64,000 nucleotides of DNA from Phytoamicus setariae (GTDB taxonomy: Bacteria; Pseudomonadota; Alphaproteobacteria; Rhizobiales; Rhizobiaceae): NCBI RefSeq assembly GCF_016722925.1, contig NZ_JAEQNC010000017.1, positions 62,001 through 126,000 on the forward strand. The letters run 5' to 3'. The position numbers and the translations under genes were made by a program. Below, piece after piece: positions 57,609 to 64,000 of the stretch; within the stretch, counting starts at the first letter, position 1; every line of letters begins with the position of its first letter. Under the pieces are notes generated by a model, which saw nothing but the letters and a program-made list of their open reading frames with translations, was not told where the DNA came from and searched no databases.

Positions 57609-57691
57609 TCAGAAATTTGGGGGTTGTTTTTCTAATTAAGGATTCGCTTAGCCGCGTCAATACGCTAATTTTGTTGAAGTTACAGATATCT

Positions 57692-57708
57692 GTGTGGTCA
57701 GGCCGATT
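57692..57708 (+). promoter_or_regulatory. UxuR-like operator copy 3
   Basis: GTGTGGTCAGGCCGATT matches copy 2 at 12 of 17 positions and sits exactly 100 bases from it. It is about 60 bases upstream of the GntR start and may serve autoregulation. Confidence 0.5.
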
Positions 57709-57716
57709 ATAGCTCG

Positions 57717-57733
57717 CTATGGTAAGGCCAAAT
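57717..57733 (+). promoter_or_regulatory. UxuR-like operator copy 4
   Basis: CTATGGTAAGGCCAAAT shares TGGTAAGGCCAA with the consensus. Its centre is 25 bases from that of copy 3, about two and a half helical turns. It lies 32 bases before the GntR start codon. Confidence 0.5.
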
Positions 57734-57764
57734 ATGTCGCACGCGTTTTTGGGAGGAAGTTGCC

Positions 57765-58457
57765 GTGCCCGCCCCTTTGAAAACCATCGAGCCGCGACGG
57801 CTCTATCAGCAGGTCGCCGACCAGATTCGCCAGCTGATCTATCGCGGCAGGTTCGAAGCCGGCACCAGATTGCCAAGCGAACGCGATCTCGCCCAGCAGC
57901 TCGGCGTATCGCGTCCCTCGCTACGCGAGGCCCTGATCGCACTCGAGATCGATGGAACGGTCGAGATCCGCATGGGCTCGGGCGTCTATGTCTGTCCGGA
58001 GCGTGAGCGTCCTCCATTGCCCACCGGGCTGGTGGGCGAAAGCCCCTCTGAACTCATGCAAGCCCGCGCCATCGTCGAGGGTTCCGCCGCCCTGATGGCC
58101 ACGGCCCGGATGACGCCGGAGACACTGTCGATACTCCGCCAATCCATCGACGCCATGCGCATCGAAATCGAGCAGGGACGAAAGGCGCTCGACCAGGACC
58201 GGCTGTTCCACATGACGATCGCCCGACAGACGGGAAACACGGTCATTGCCCGCTTCATCGGCGAACTTTTCGATGAGCGCCACAGCCCGATCGGCGAAAA
58301 GCTGCAGACCTGGTTCGAGAGCCGGGAGACGTGGTCGCTGGCGCTTGCGGAGCACGAAGCAATCTATGCCGCTTTCGAGGCGCGCGATCCGCTGCTGGCC
58401 CAGTCGGCGATGCACGCTCATCTGGAGTCGTCCAAGCGCCGCTGGACCGAAGCCTGA
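57765..58457 (+). CDS. GntR family regulator, FadR/UxuR subfamily
   Basis: A 230-residue regulator. The N-terminal winged HTH (RLYQQVADQIRQLIYRGRF, LPSERDLAQQLGVSRPSLRE) is followed by an FCD effector domain (about 90-225). Metal/ligand residues are likely in RLFHMTIARQTGN, LAEHEAIYAAFEARD and AMHAHLESS. UxuR/ExuR relatives sense hexuronates or aldonates. The start is GTG 57765 with GGGAGGAAGTTGCC upstream. Divergent from the sugar operon; four candidate operators lie between. Confidence 0.9.
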   Translation: MPAPLKTIEPRRLYQQVADQIRQLIYRGRFEAGTRLPSERDLAQQLGVSRPSLREALIALEIDGTVEIRMGSGVYVCPERERPPLPTGLVGESPSELMQARAIVEGSAALMATARMTPETLSILRQSIDAMRIEIEQGRKALDQDRLFHMTIARQTGNTVIARFIGELFDERHSPIGEKLQTWFESRETWSLALAEHEAIYAAFEARDPLLAQSAMHAHLESSKRRWTEA

Positions 58458-58592
58458 GTATGGCCAAAGGGCTCCGTTTCCCGACATCAGAGCATCCTCG
58501 GCCCGAAAATACTTGAAACAGGCGGGCTTTTATGGTCTTGAGGCGCCAATCCCGCAGGCGCCGGCGAATGGCTGGCCCGCGACGTTGTTTAG

Positions 58593-58616
58593 CGGCCCCT
58601 GAATCGGGGCCGATTG
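58593..58616 (+). terminator. Terminator after the GntR gene
   Basis: CGGCCCC (58593-58599), loop TGAATC, GGGGCCG (58606-58612), then ATTGATTTT. It ends about 15 bases before the next gene, so that gene's promoter must overlap or precede it. Confidence 0.7.
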
Positions 58617-58635
58617 ATTTTAAAGGAATCCGAAA

Positions 58636-59436
58636 ATGGCCCGTTCGGCGCTGTTGAATGTGATGGTTCAGTCCGCCCTCAAGGCCGGCAAATCGCTCAG
58701 CCGAGATTTCGGCGAGGTACAGAACCTGCAGGTGTCGCTGAAGGGACCTGGCGACTACGTCACCCAGGCGGATCGTCGTTCCGAGAAAATCGTCAAGGAA
58801 GAACTTTTGCGCGCCCGCCCGACCTATGGGTTCCTGGGCGAGGAAAGCGAAGAGATCAAGGGCACCGACGGCGCCCATCGCTGGATCGTCGACCCATTGG
58901 ATGGCACCACCAACTTCCTGCATGGCATACCGATGTTTGCCGTCTCGATCGGACTTGAGCGCAATGGCGAGATGGTTGCCGGCGTCATCTACAATCCCGC
59001 GACAGACGACTTGTTCACGGCGGAAAAGGGCGGCGGCGCATTCGTCAACGACCGTCGTCTGCGCGTCTCGGCGCGCAAGAAACTGTCCGACAGCGTCATT
59101 GGCTGCGGCGTCCCCCATCTCGGCCGCGGCATGCATGGCCGCTTCCTCGTGCAACTCAGGCACGTGATGGGTGAGGTCGCCGGCATCCGTCGCTTCGGCG
59201 CCGCCTCTCTGGATCTGGCCTATGTCGCAGCCGGTCGCTTGGACGGCTTCTGGGAAGAAGGCCTGAGTGCCTGGGATGTCGCAGCCGGCCTCATCCTGAT
59301 CCGCGAAGCGGGCGGCTTTGTCAGCGACCTTTCCGGCAGCGCCGACATTTTCGGCAGCGGCACGGTCGCAGCCGGCAACGAGCATATCCACAAGGCACTC
59401 ATCGACGTTGCCAACCGGCCGGTCCCCAAGGCCTGA
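58636..59436 (+). CDS. suhB: Inositol monophosphatase family protein
   Basis: A 266-residue lithium-sensitive phosphatase. The metal-binding motifs are FLGEESEEIKG and WIVDPLDGTTNFLHGIP, with WDVAAGLILIREAGG near the end. It hydrolyses inositol-1-phosphate or related sugar phosphates; SuhB-type members also act in rRNA transcription. AAAGGAATCCGAAA precedes the ATG. It stands alone after the GntR terminator. Confidence 0.92.
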   Translation: MARSALLNVMVQSALKAGKSLSRDFGEVQNLQVSLKGPGDYVTQADRRSEKIVKEELLRARPTYGFLGEESEEIKGTDGAHRWIVDPLDGTTNFLHGIPMFAVSIGLERNGEMVAGVIYNPATDDLFTAEKGGGAFVNDRRLRVSARKKLSDSVIGCGVPHLGRGMHGRFLVQLRHVMGEVAGIRRFGAASLDLAYVAAGRLDGFWEEGLSAWDVAAGLILIREAGGFVSDLSGSADIFGSGTVAAGNEHIHKALIDVANRPVPKA

Positions 59437-59644
59437 GCCTCGTGGCGCCCGCACGGGCGCCATCAGCCCCTGGAATTAGATCATCTCGAGCGCCGTCTTG
59501 TGATGCATGCAGCCGGAACACCGTCCCTTGCGGCGGCGTTTTCCATGTTGTGCTGGATAGCGAGCATGCCTCGTGAGCCTGACCAAGCGTCTAACCGCCA
59601 AGAGTTTGAGGCCAGTCGCCTTTGCGCGAACTGGCCAATCAACC

Positions 59645-60511
59645 CTAGGCGCAGAAGATCATGGTATTGTTCATCTGGGAGATTTCGTCGATGCTGATCT
59701 CCCTCTGGTTTCCTTCCGTTCGCCTGTGATCAAGGCCGTAGATCGAGTATCCATAGCCCTTCAGAAGGTCATACATGTCGGCACGGCTGAAGCCGAACCT
59801 TGCCATACCCTTGTGAACTTCGATCAGCAGCTTTGGCTTCTTCTCGAGAATTTTAGCCGCCCCCTTGAGCACCTGATACTCGTACCCTTCGGTGTCGATC
59901 TTCAGGAACATAGGCCCATCCACATCAGCGAAATAGTCATCGAGCTTGATCACGGGCACCAGTGAATTCTGACCAGTCTCACCCACCTTGTTCGTCGGCC
60001 CGCCGATCTTGGGGGCAGTGATAAAGCCCGGAGCATCGCCCGCGGCCGCGTAGATCGTATGAACGTTGTCGTAGTGATTCGCGACACAGTTGCGATGAAT
60101 GCGGGGTATGAGGAATTCCAGCACCTCGATGGCGAAAACCGAATGCGCCTTGTTTGCCGCAAGCATCGAGAAATAGCCCAGATGCGCCCCGACATCTACG
60201 AAGACGCTGGATTCCGTAAGGTTGTCCAGCAGCAGTTGCGATGCTGCAGGCTCATGAAGTCTTCCCTTTGAATATCGTGGATAGAACCATCCCTTGCTGT
60301 AGTCGTCGTCGGTCATGTAGACGACGGTCCGACCATCTATCCTTGCGAGATATGTGATGTCGAATTCGGTCGGATAGTGGTTTCCCGACTTGAGGAAGCC
60401 TTTGTTTTTCTTATTTTTCCCCGCTCGCTTTCGCCCACGGGAAACACCCTCCGTTTCGTTGTTGGCAAACTCCCCGCCCTCTAGATCGGTCGTACTCACT
60501 GCAAACTCCAT
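59645..60511 (-). CDS. FkbM family methyltransferase
   Basis: A 288-residue SAM-dependent methyltransferase. SAM motif I is VFVDVGAHLGYFSML, and the family's second hallmark is FLKIDTEGYEYQVLKGAA. The first 45 residues include a strongly basic stretch (RGRKRAGKNKKNKG). FkbM enzymes O-methylate sugars or small molecules, often in glycan pathways; the acceptor is unknown. ATG 60511 (AGGTGCCA upstream) and ATG 60529 are both possible. Its neighbours give no operon context. Confidence 0.85.
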   Translation of the reverse strand: MEFAVSTTDLEGGEFANNETEGVSRGRKRAGKNKKNKGFLKSGNHYPTEFDITYLARIDGRTVVYMTDDDYSKGWFYPRYSKGRLHEPAASQLLLDNLTESSVFVDVGAHLGYFSMLAANKAHSVFAIEVLEFLIPRIHRNCVANHYDNVHTIYAAAGDAPGFITAPKIGGPTNKVGETGQNSLVPVIKLDDYFADVDGPMFLKIDTEGYEYQVLKGAAKILEKKPKLLIEVHKGMARFGFSRADMYDLLKGYGYSIYGLDHRRTEGNQREISIDEISQMNNTMIFCA

Positions 60512-60677
60512 TGGCACCTGAATGGGCATTTGCCTAGCAGTCTGGGTTGCAGGAAGCAACCCAGTCCCGTCAGGCATGAAACGGGACAGTTAGGGAATTG
60601 CCTACAGGAGGAAATCTGTGGCGACTTGCCCGTCGTCAGGTTTTTTGATCGCGATCCGGCCCGTAGCTGCATCTGCC

Positions 60678-60930
60678 CGACACTCCTGCGATCAATCCCG
60701 AACTGCAGGCTCGCCAAACGGGCATAAACTCCGCCCCTGGTCACAGGCGCCTGGTGGGCAACTCCTCGACGACCGGCCCCGATCGATCACCAGGATACGA
60801 TCGGCCTGGAGCACCGTTGCCGGACGATGCGCAATAACAATTGTCGTTCGGCCCTGCATCAGCCCGTCAAGCGCCGTTTGCACCAGCGTTCGCTTTCGGC
60901 ATCATCCAGCTGGGGCGGACAAAGGCCTCT
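60678..60930 (-). pseudogene. Decayed 3' fragment of an ABC exporter gene
   Basis: Minus-strand pieces match the C-terminal end of the ABC exporter at 61786-63582. [19 protein letters not shown] lies in one frame (about 60825-60883), then VEELPTRRL in another, and [17 protein letters not shown] (about 60680-60740) after further shifts. A lost A in the GAAACGCTGGTGC-equivalent near 60890 breaks the upstream frame. No start and no membrane domain are present. It is the remnant of a duplicated or horizontally gained paralogue. No gene was recognised in 60512-60677. Confidence 0.85.
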
Positions 60931-61148
60931 TACATCATGTTGAGGGTAGCGCTGCGGCGTTTCATGCAATCGTGACCGCCATCCTTGATGATGGCGCTTC
61001 CGACCGTTGCATCGTCCTTGCTCACGGTTGTGTCGACAGCTGAATTGGTCGTGACCGGCTGGCTTTCCGGCTTCACCATGGCGTCTTCGGCGAATGCCGG
61101 AATGGCAAAGGCGGCAAGCAAGGCCGCAATAGTCCCCATCCTAATCAT
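60930..61148 (-). CDS. Small exported protein, unknown
   Basis: A 72-residue protein with a Sec signal peptide (MIRMGTIAALLAAFAIPAFA, then EDAM). The mature part of about 52 residues is Thr/Ser/Val-rich, with one Cys (GGHDCMKRRS). AGGAGAATACCG immediately before ATG 61148 fixes the start. The function is unknown. It sits between an intact ABC exporter and its decayed copy. Confidence 0.72.
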   Translation of the reverse strand: MIRMGTIAALLAAFAIPAFAEDAMVKPESQPVTTNSAVDTTVSKDDATVGSAIIKDGGHDCMKRRSATLNMM

Positions 61149-61494
61149 CGGTATTCTCCTCATGATTGGTTCAGGGCTGTAGCCCGCAGCGAGTTTGCAG
61201 CGACTTTGATGGAAATTGCCATTCACCTTTGTGTGAAGCGACAAAATGTGATCACCAGGCAAATCGGAACAGCCGCCCCGCACCCGGGGTGACAAGGGGG
61301 CTCGCGTGGCGTGGGTCGGCAGCGATGTCGGTTGCTTCATAACAGGATGACCGTAGCCCCAGACACATTAGAGTAGACGGTTGTCGCCAAGCTGAATGCC
61401 AGGTGAACGGGCAATTCAGCGCCTGTTCGGATGCAATGTGGTCTTGTGCATCAGGATCGGCGCCGCGACGAGCGCCGGACAGCCGAGGTCCGAG
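61149..61494. other. Intergenic region, divergent promoters
   Basis: 346 bases between the small exported protein and the DUF6894-like gene. I saw no gene, repeat or strong hairpin; short frames here lack ribosome sites. It probably carries both promoters. Confidence 0.4.
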
Positions 61495-61782
61495 ATGCAG
61501 CACTACTTCTTCGACATACACTGGAACGACGAGACTGTTCTTGACGATGAGGGAACCGGCCATTTCGACGACGGTTCGGCCCTCTATTACGGCCGGACTC
61601 TGGCGATCCGCATTGCCCGCTGCGGCAAAGGTGAATCGGTCCGGGTTCATGTGCGCGACGACCAAGGTCGCCTGCTTTCCATCGTGACACCAGGCAGCTG
61701 GCGCCCTGAAGCACCGTCGCAAGTGCGGACGCGCGCGATTATCGAACGCGACCGCACGCGACAGTCGATGATGTCTGGCTGA
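61495..61782 (+). CDS. DUF6894-like small protein
   Basis: A 95-residue protein opening MQHYFFDIHWNDETVLDDEG, the start typical of the rhizobial DUF6894 family (YFFDI/V...DEEG), followed by a helix and the strand VRVHVRDDQGRLLSIV. Its function is unknown; paralogues are numerous in rhizobia. GAGGTCCGAG precedes the ATG. The stop is 3 bases from that of the convergent ABC exporter. Confidence 0.75.
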   Translation: MQHYFFDIHWNDETVLDDEGTGHFDDGSALYYGRTLAIRIARCGKGESVRVHVRDDQGRLLSIVTPGSWRPEAPSQVRTRAIIERDRTRQSMMSG

Positions 61783-61785
61783 AGC

Positions 61786-63582
61786 CTACCGTACCACGTG
61801 CAGCACGTTGTGTCGGTCAAGCCCGAACTGCAGGCTGGCCAGTCGCGCATAGATGCCGCCCTTGGCCACCAGCGTCTGGTGCGTGCCTTCCTCGACAATC
61901 TGGCCCTGATCCATGACCAGGATGCGGTCAGCCTTGAGCACGGTCGCCAGACGATGCGCGATGACAATGGTCGTACGGCCCTGCATCAGCCCGTCCAGCG
62001 CGGTCTGAACCAGCGTCTCGCTCTCGGCATCCAGTGCCGAGGTCGCCTCGTCCAGCAGCAGGATCGGTGCGTTGCGCAGGATGGCGCGGGCGATGGCGAT
62101 ACGCTGCCGCTGCCCACCAGACAGCATGATACCGCGCTCTCCCACTTCCGTGTCATAGCTTTCGTCCAGCCGAAGGATGAACTCCTCGGCATGCGCGGCA
62201 CGCGCCGCCGCCTCGACATCCGCACGCGTCGCTCCAGCCGCGCCGAAGGCGATGTTGTCATGGATCGAGGCTGCAAAGATCGTCACGTCCTGCGGCACGA
62301 TGGCAATGCGCGCCCGGATCTCGCCGGGATCGGCTTCGCGCACATCGACACCATCGATCAGCACGCGGCCCGCATCGGCGTCGTAATAGCGCAGCAGCAG
62401 CGAAAACAGCGTGCTCTTGCCAGCCCCAGACGAGCCGACCACCGCCACCCGTTCACCGGGCTTGACCGACAGCGTCAGCCCTTCGAGCGCCGAGGTGCCG
62501 GGACGGGTCGGATAGGCAAAACGTACGTCGTCGAAGTCGACGCTGCCAAGCGGCGGCTTGGGCAAAGGCTTGGGCTTTGCCGGCGCCATGATCGCCGGTT
62601 CTTCCGCAAGTAGCTCCATCAGGCGCGAAGCCGCCCCCGACGCCTGGCTGAGTTCGCTCCAGACCTCCGACAGCGACCCGAGCGCACCCGCCGCCATGAC
62701 CGAGTAGAGCAGGAACTGGCCGAGCGTGCCGCCGGTCAGCGTACCCGCCAGCACGCTCTGTGCGCCGAACCACAGCACGGCTACGACCGAACCGAACACC
62801 ATGGTGATGGCAAAACCTGTGAGAATGGCGCGCTGGCGCGTCGAAAGCCGCGCTGCTTCAAAGGCGTTTTCGGCAGCCGAGCCAAAGCGATCGCGCGCCA
62901 GGCCGGAATTGTTGAACGCCTGCACCGTGCGGATCGCGCCGATTGCCTCAGACGCATATGCCGAGGCGCCTGCCAGCCGGTCCTGCGCCTCGCGCGAGCG
63001 CTTGCGTACCTTGCGGCCAAACCCGACGAGCGGAAAGACGATCAGCGGAATGGCTGCCAGAACCAGCCCCGAAAGTTTCGGGCTGGTATAGATCATCATC
63101 CCCATGGCGCCGAGGCAGAGGATCGAATTGCGCAGCGCAAGCGACGCCGAGGCGCCGACTGCCGACTTGATCTGCGTGGCGTCTGCCGTCAGGCGTGAAA
63201 CGATCTCGCCCGTCTGGTTGACATCAAAAAACGCCGGCGACAGCCGCGTGATATGATCGAAGACATCCCGCCGGAGGTCAGCGACGATCCGTTCACCCAG
63301 CGTGATGACGAAATAATAGCGAAGCGCCGACGCCGCTGCGAGCACGACCGCGAGCACCAACAGCATCGAAAAATAGGTATTGATGAAGGACGAATCCGAA
63401 TTGGAAAAACCGCTATCGATCATCCGCCGAACTGCTGTCGGCAATATCAGCGTGGTAATCGCGGCCACGAAAAGAAATACTATCGCCCCACTTGCCAGAT
63501 ACCTGTAACGCAGGATGTAGGGAAATAGTCTTGCCAGCGGACGGAGCGCTGGTCTCCTTGCCGCATCTTCTCGTAGTGCCAC
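61786..63582 (-). CDS. ABC exporter, fused permease and ATPase (MsbA/lipid-A-type)
   Basis: A 598-residue half transporter. The six-helix membrane domain (about 25-310, including [19 protein letters not shown]) is followed by the ATPase with Walker [20 protein letters not shown], signature [16 protein letters not shown], Walker [13 protein letters not shown] and the His loop [15 protein letters not shown]. The substrate is unknown; lipid or multidrug export is likely. It is divergent from rpmE, a common rhizobial arrangement. A decayed copy of its 3' part lies about 860 bases downstream. Confidence 0.9.
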   Translation of the reverse strand: MALREDAARRPALRPLARLFPYILRYRYLASGAIVFLFVAAITTLILPTAVRRMIDSGFSNSDSSFINTYFSMLLVLAVVLAAASALRYYFVITLGERIVADLRRDVFDHITRLSPAFFDVNQTGEIVSRLTADATQIKSAVGASASLALRNSILCLGAMGMMIYTSPKLSGLVLAAIPLIVFPLVGFGRKVRKRSREAQDRLAGASAYASEAIGAIRTVQAFNNSGLARDRFGSAAENAFEAARLSTRQRAILTGFAITMVFGSVVAVLWFGAQSVLAGTLTGGTLGQFLLYSVMAAGALGSLSEVWSELSQASGAASRLMELLAEEPAIMAPAKPKPLPKPPLGSVDFDDVRFAYPTRPGTSALEGLTLSVKPGERVAVVGSSGAGKSTLFSLLLRYYDADAGRVLIDGVDVREADPGEIRARIAIVPQDVTIFAASIHDNIAFGAAGATRADVEAAARAAHAEEFILRLDESYDTEVGERGIMLSGGQRQRIAIARAILRNAPILLLDEATSALDAESETLVQTALDGLMQGRTTIVIAHRLATVLKADRILVMDQGQIVEEGTHQTLVAKGGIYARLASLQFGLDRHNVLHVVR

Positions 63583-63680
63583 CGGCCAATGCCTCCGATT
63601 TCGTGCGCCCGGCGGAGCGAATCCTGCATTCGGGCACTTGTTATCTCTCTATGCTTGTTGTATACGCCACGCCATCAAAC

Positions 63681-63712
63681 GAAGCCGTGATCCACAAGCG
63701 GATTACGGCTTC
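63681..63712 (+). promoter_or_regulatory. Hairpin in the rpmE leader
   Basis: GAAGCCGTGATCC (63681-63693) and GGATTACGGCTTC (63700-63712) form a 13-base stem with one G-T pair and a 6-base loop, followed by ATTTATTCGTTT. It is 70 bases before the rpmE ATG. It could be an autoregulatory leader structure for L31 or a terminator for upstream transcripts. Confidence 0.4.
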
Positions 63713-63782
63713 ATTTATTCGTTTGGATCGGAAGCTGCAAGGCATGCGGCAAAAGACCACTGTGACCTGCAGGACTAATGTC

Positions 63783-64000
63783 ATGAAAACCCAAATTCAT
63801 CCCGACTACCACATGATCAAAGTGGTCATGACCGACGGCACCGAGTACACGACCCGTTCGACCTGGGGCTCCGAAGGCCAGACCATGAACCTCGAAATCG
63901 ACTCCAAGTCGCACCCGGCATGGACCGGCGGCAACCAGCAGATGATGGACCGCGGCGGCCGCGTCTCGAAGTTCAACAAGCGCTTCTCCGGCCTCGGCAT
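63783..64000 (+). CDS. rpmE: 50S ribosomal protein L31, partial (3' end outside window)
   Basis: 72 codons are visible. [31 protein letters not shown] and [15 protein letters not shown] match L31 type without the zinc CxxC cysteines. The family length in rhizobia is about 73 residues, so only one or two codons and the stop lie beyond the window. It is a large-subunit protein bridging to the small subunit. Confidence 0.93.
   Translation, partial: MKTQIHPDYHMIKVVMTDGTEYTTRSTWGSEGQTMNLEIDSKSHPAWTGGNQQMMDRGGRVSKFNKRFSGLG

Noticed and set aside
59476-59560. Minus-strand peptide ending CSGCMHHKTALEMI before a stop at 59476
   Set aside because: It looks protein-like, but no start codon with a ribosome site was found and the family is not recognised.

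Overview
The window looks like chromosomal DNA of an alphaproteobacterium of the order Hyphomicrobiales, most likely Rhizobiaceae (Rhizobium, Agrobacterium or a relative). The evidence is the GC-rich coding, an L-rhamnose locus built like the rhizobial rhaDI / rhaRSTPQ(U)K locus, the five-gene atpHAGDC operon next to priA, purE-purK next to YdcH-type proteins, and PrsD/PrsE-like type I secretion genes. It holds about 58 genes. Two are cut by the window ends: an NAD(P)-binding protein at the left and ribosomal protein L31 at the right. I saw no rRNA, tRNA, CRISPR array or intact insertion sequence.

Layout. 0-3.3 kb: a LysR regulator divergent from an NAD(P)-binding protein, a small zincin-like protease, a YeaQ/GlsB membrane protein and an alpha/beta hydrolase. 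3.3-14.1 kb: L-rhamnose catabolism. rhaD and rhaI lie on the minus strand; divergent from them are rhaR and the ABC importer and kinase genes rhaS, rhaT, rhaP, rhaQ and rhaK. Palindromic intergenic repeats sit between rhaD and rhaI, between rhaS and rhaT, and after rhaK. The mutarotase gene rhaU is absent from its usual place. 14.4-18.8 kb: ftsK, a LolA-like carrier with a Tat-like signal, and exonuclease III.

18.8-29.3 kb is the accessory-looking part. It has a small coiled-coil protein carrying a GW domain, a glycosyltransferase, a type I secretion ABC/HlyD pair, a Stf0-like sulfotransferase, a hexapeptide acetyltransferase, a three-part GW-domain/GT2/GT4 protein and a 136-residue RTX protein. 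I read it as a surface-glycan and secretion module. 29.4-32 kb: an aldehyde dehydrogenase and an iron alcohol dehydrogenase. 32.2-37.2 kb: atpHAGDC. 37.4-49.4 kb: mostly housekeeping genes (duplicated-domain membrane protein, priA, transaldolase, amino-acid ABC parts, purKE, two DUF465 proteins, ArsR, TauE, ThiE-like, Sel1 protein, 3-methyladenine glycosylase).

49.6-58.5 kb: a sugar ABC importer followed by an aldo/keto reductase, a tagaturonate/fructuronate reductase-like enzyme, a KDG-type kinase and an L-galactonate-dehydrogenase-like enzyme. A divergent FadR/UxuR-type GntR regulator sits beside them. Four copies of an AATTGGT-N-AGGCC motif, close to the ExuR/UxuR operator, lie between the two transcripts. 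The set fits oxidative breakdown of L-galactose or L-galactonate, or a similar hexonate, to KDPG. 58.6-64 kb: an inositol monophosphatase, an FkbM methyltransferase, a decayed piece of an ABC exporter gene near its intact homologue, two small proteins and rpmE.
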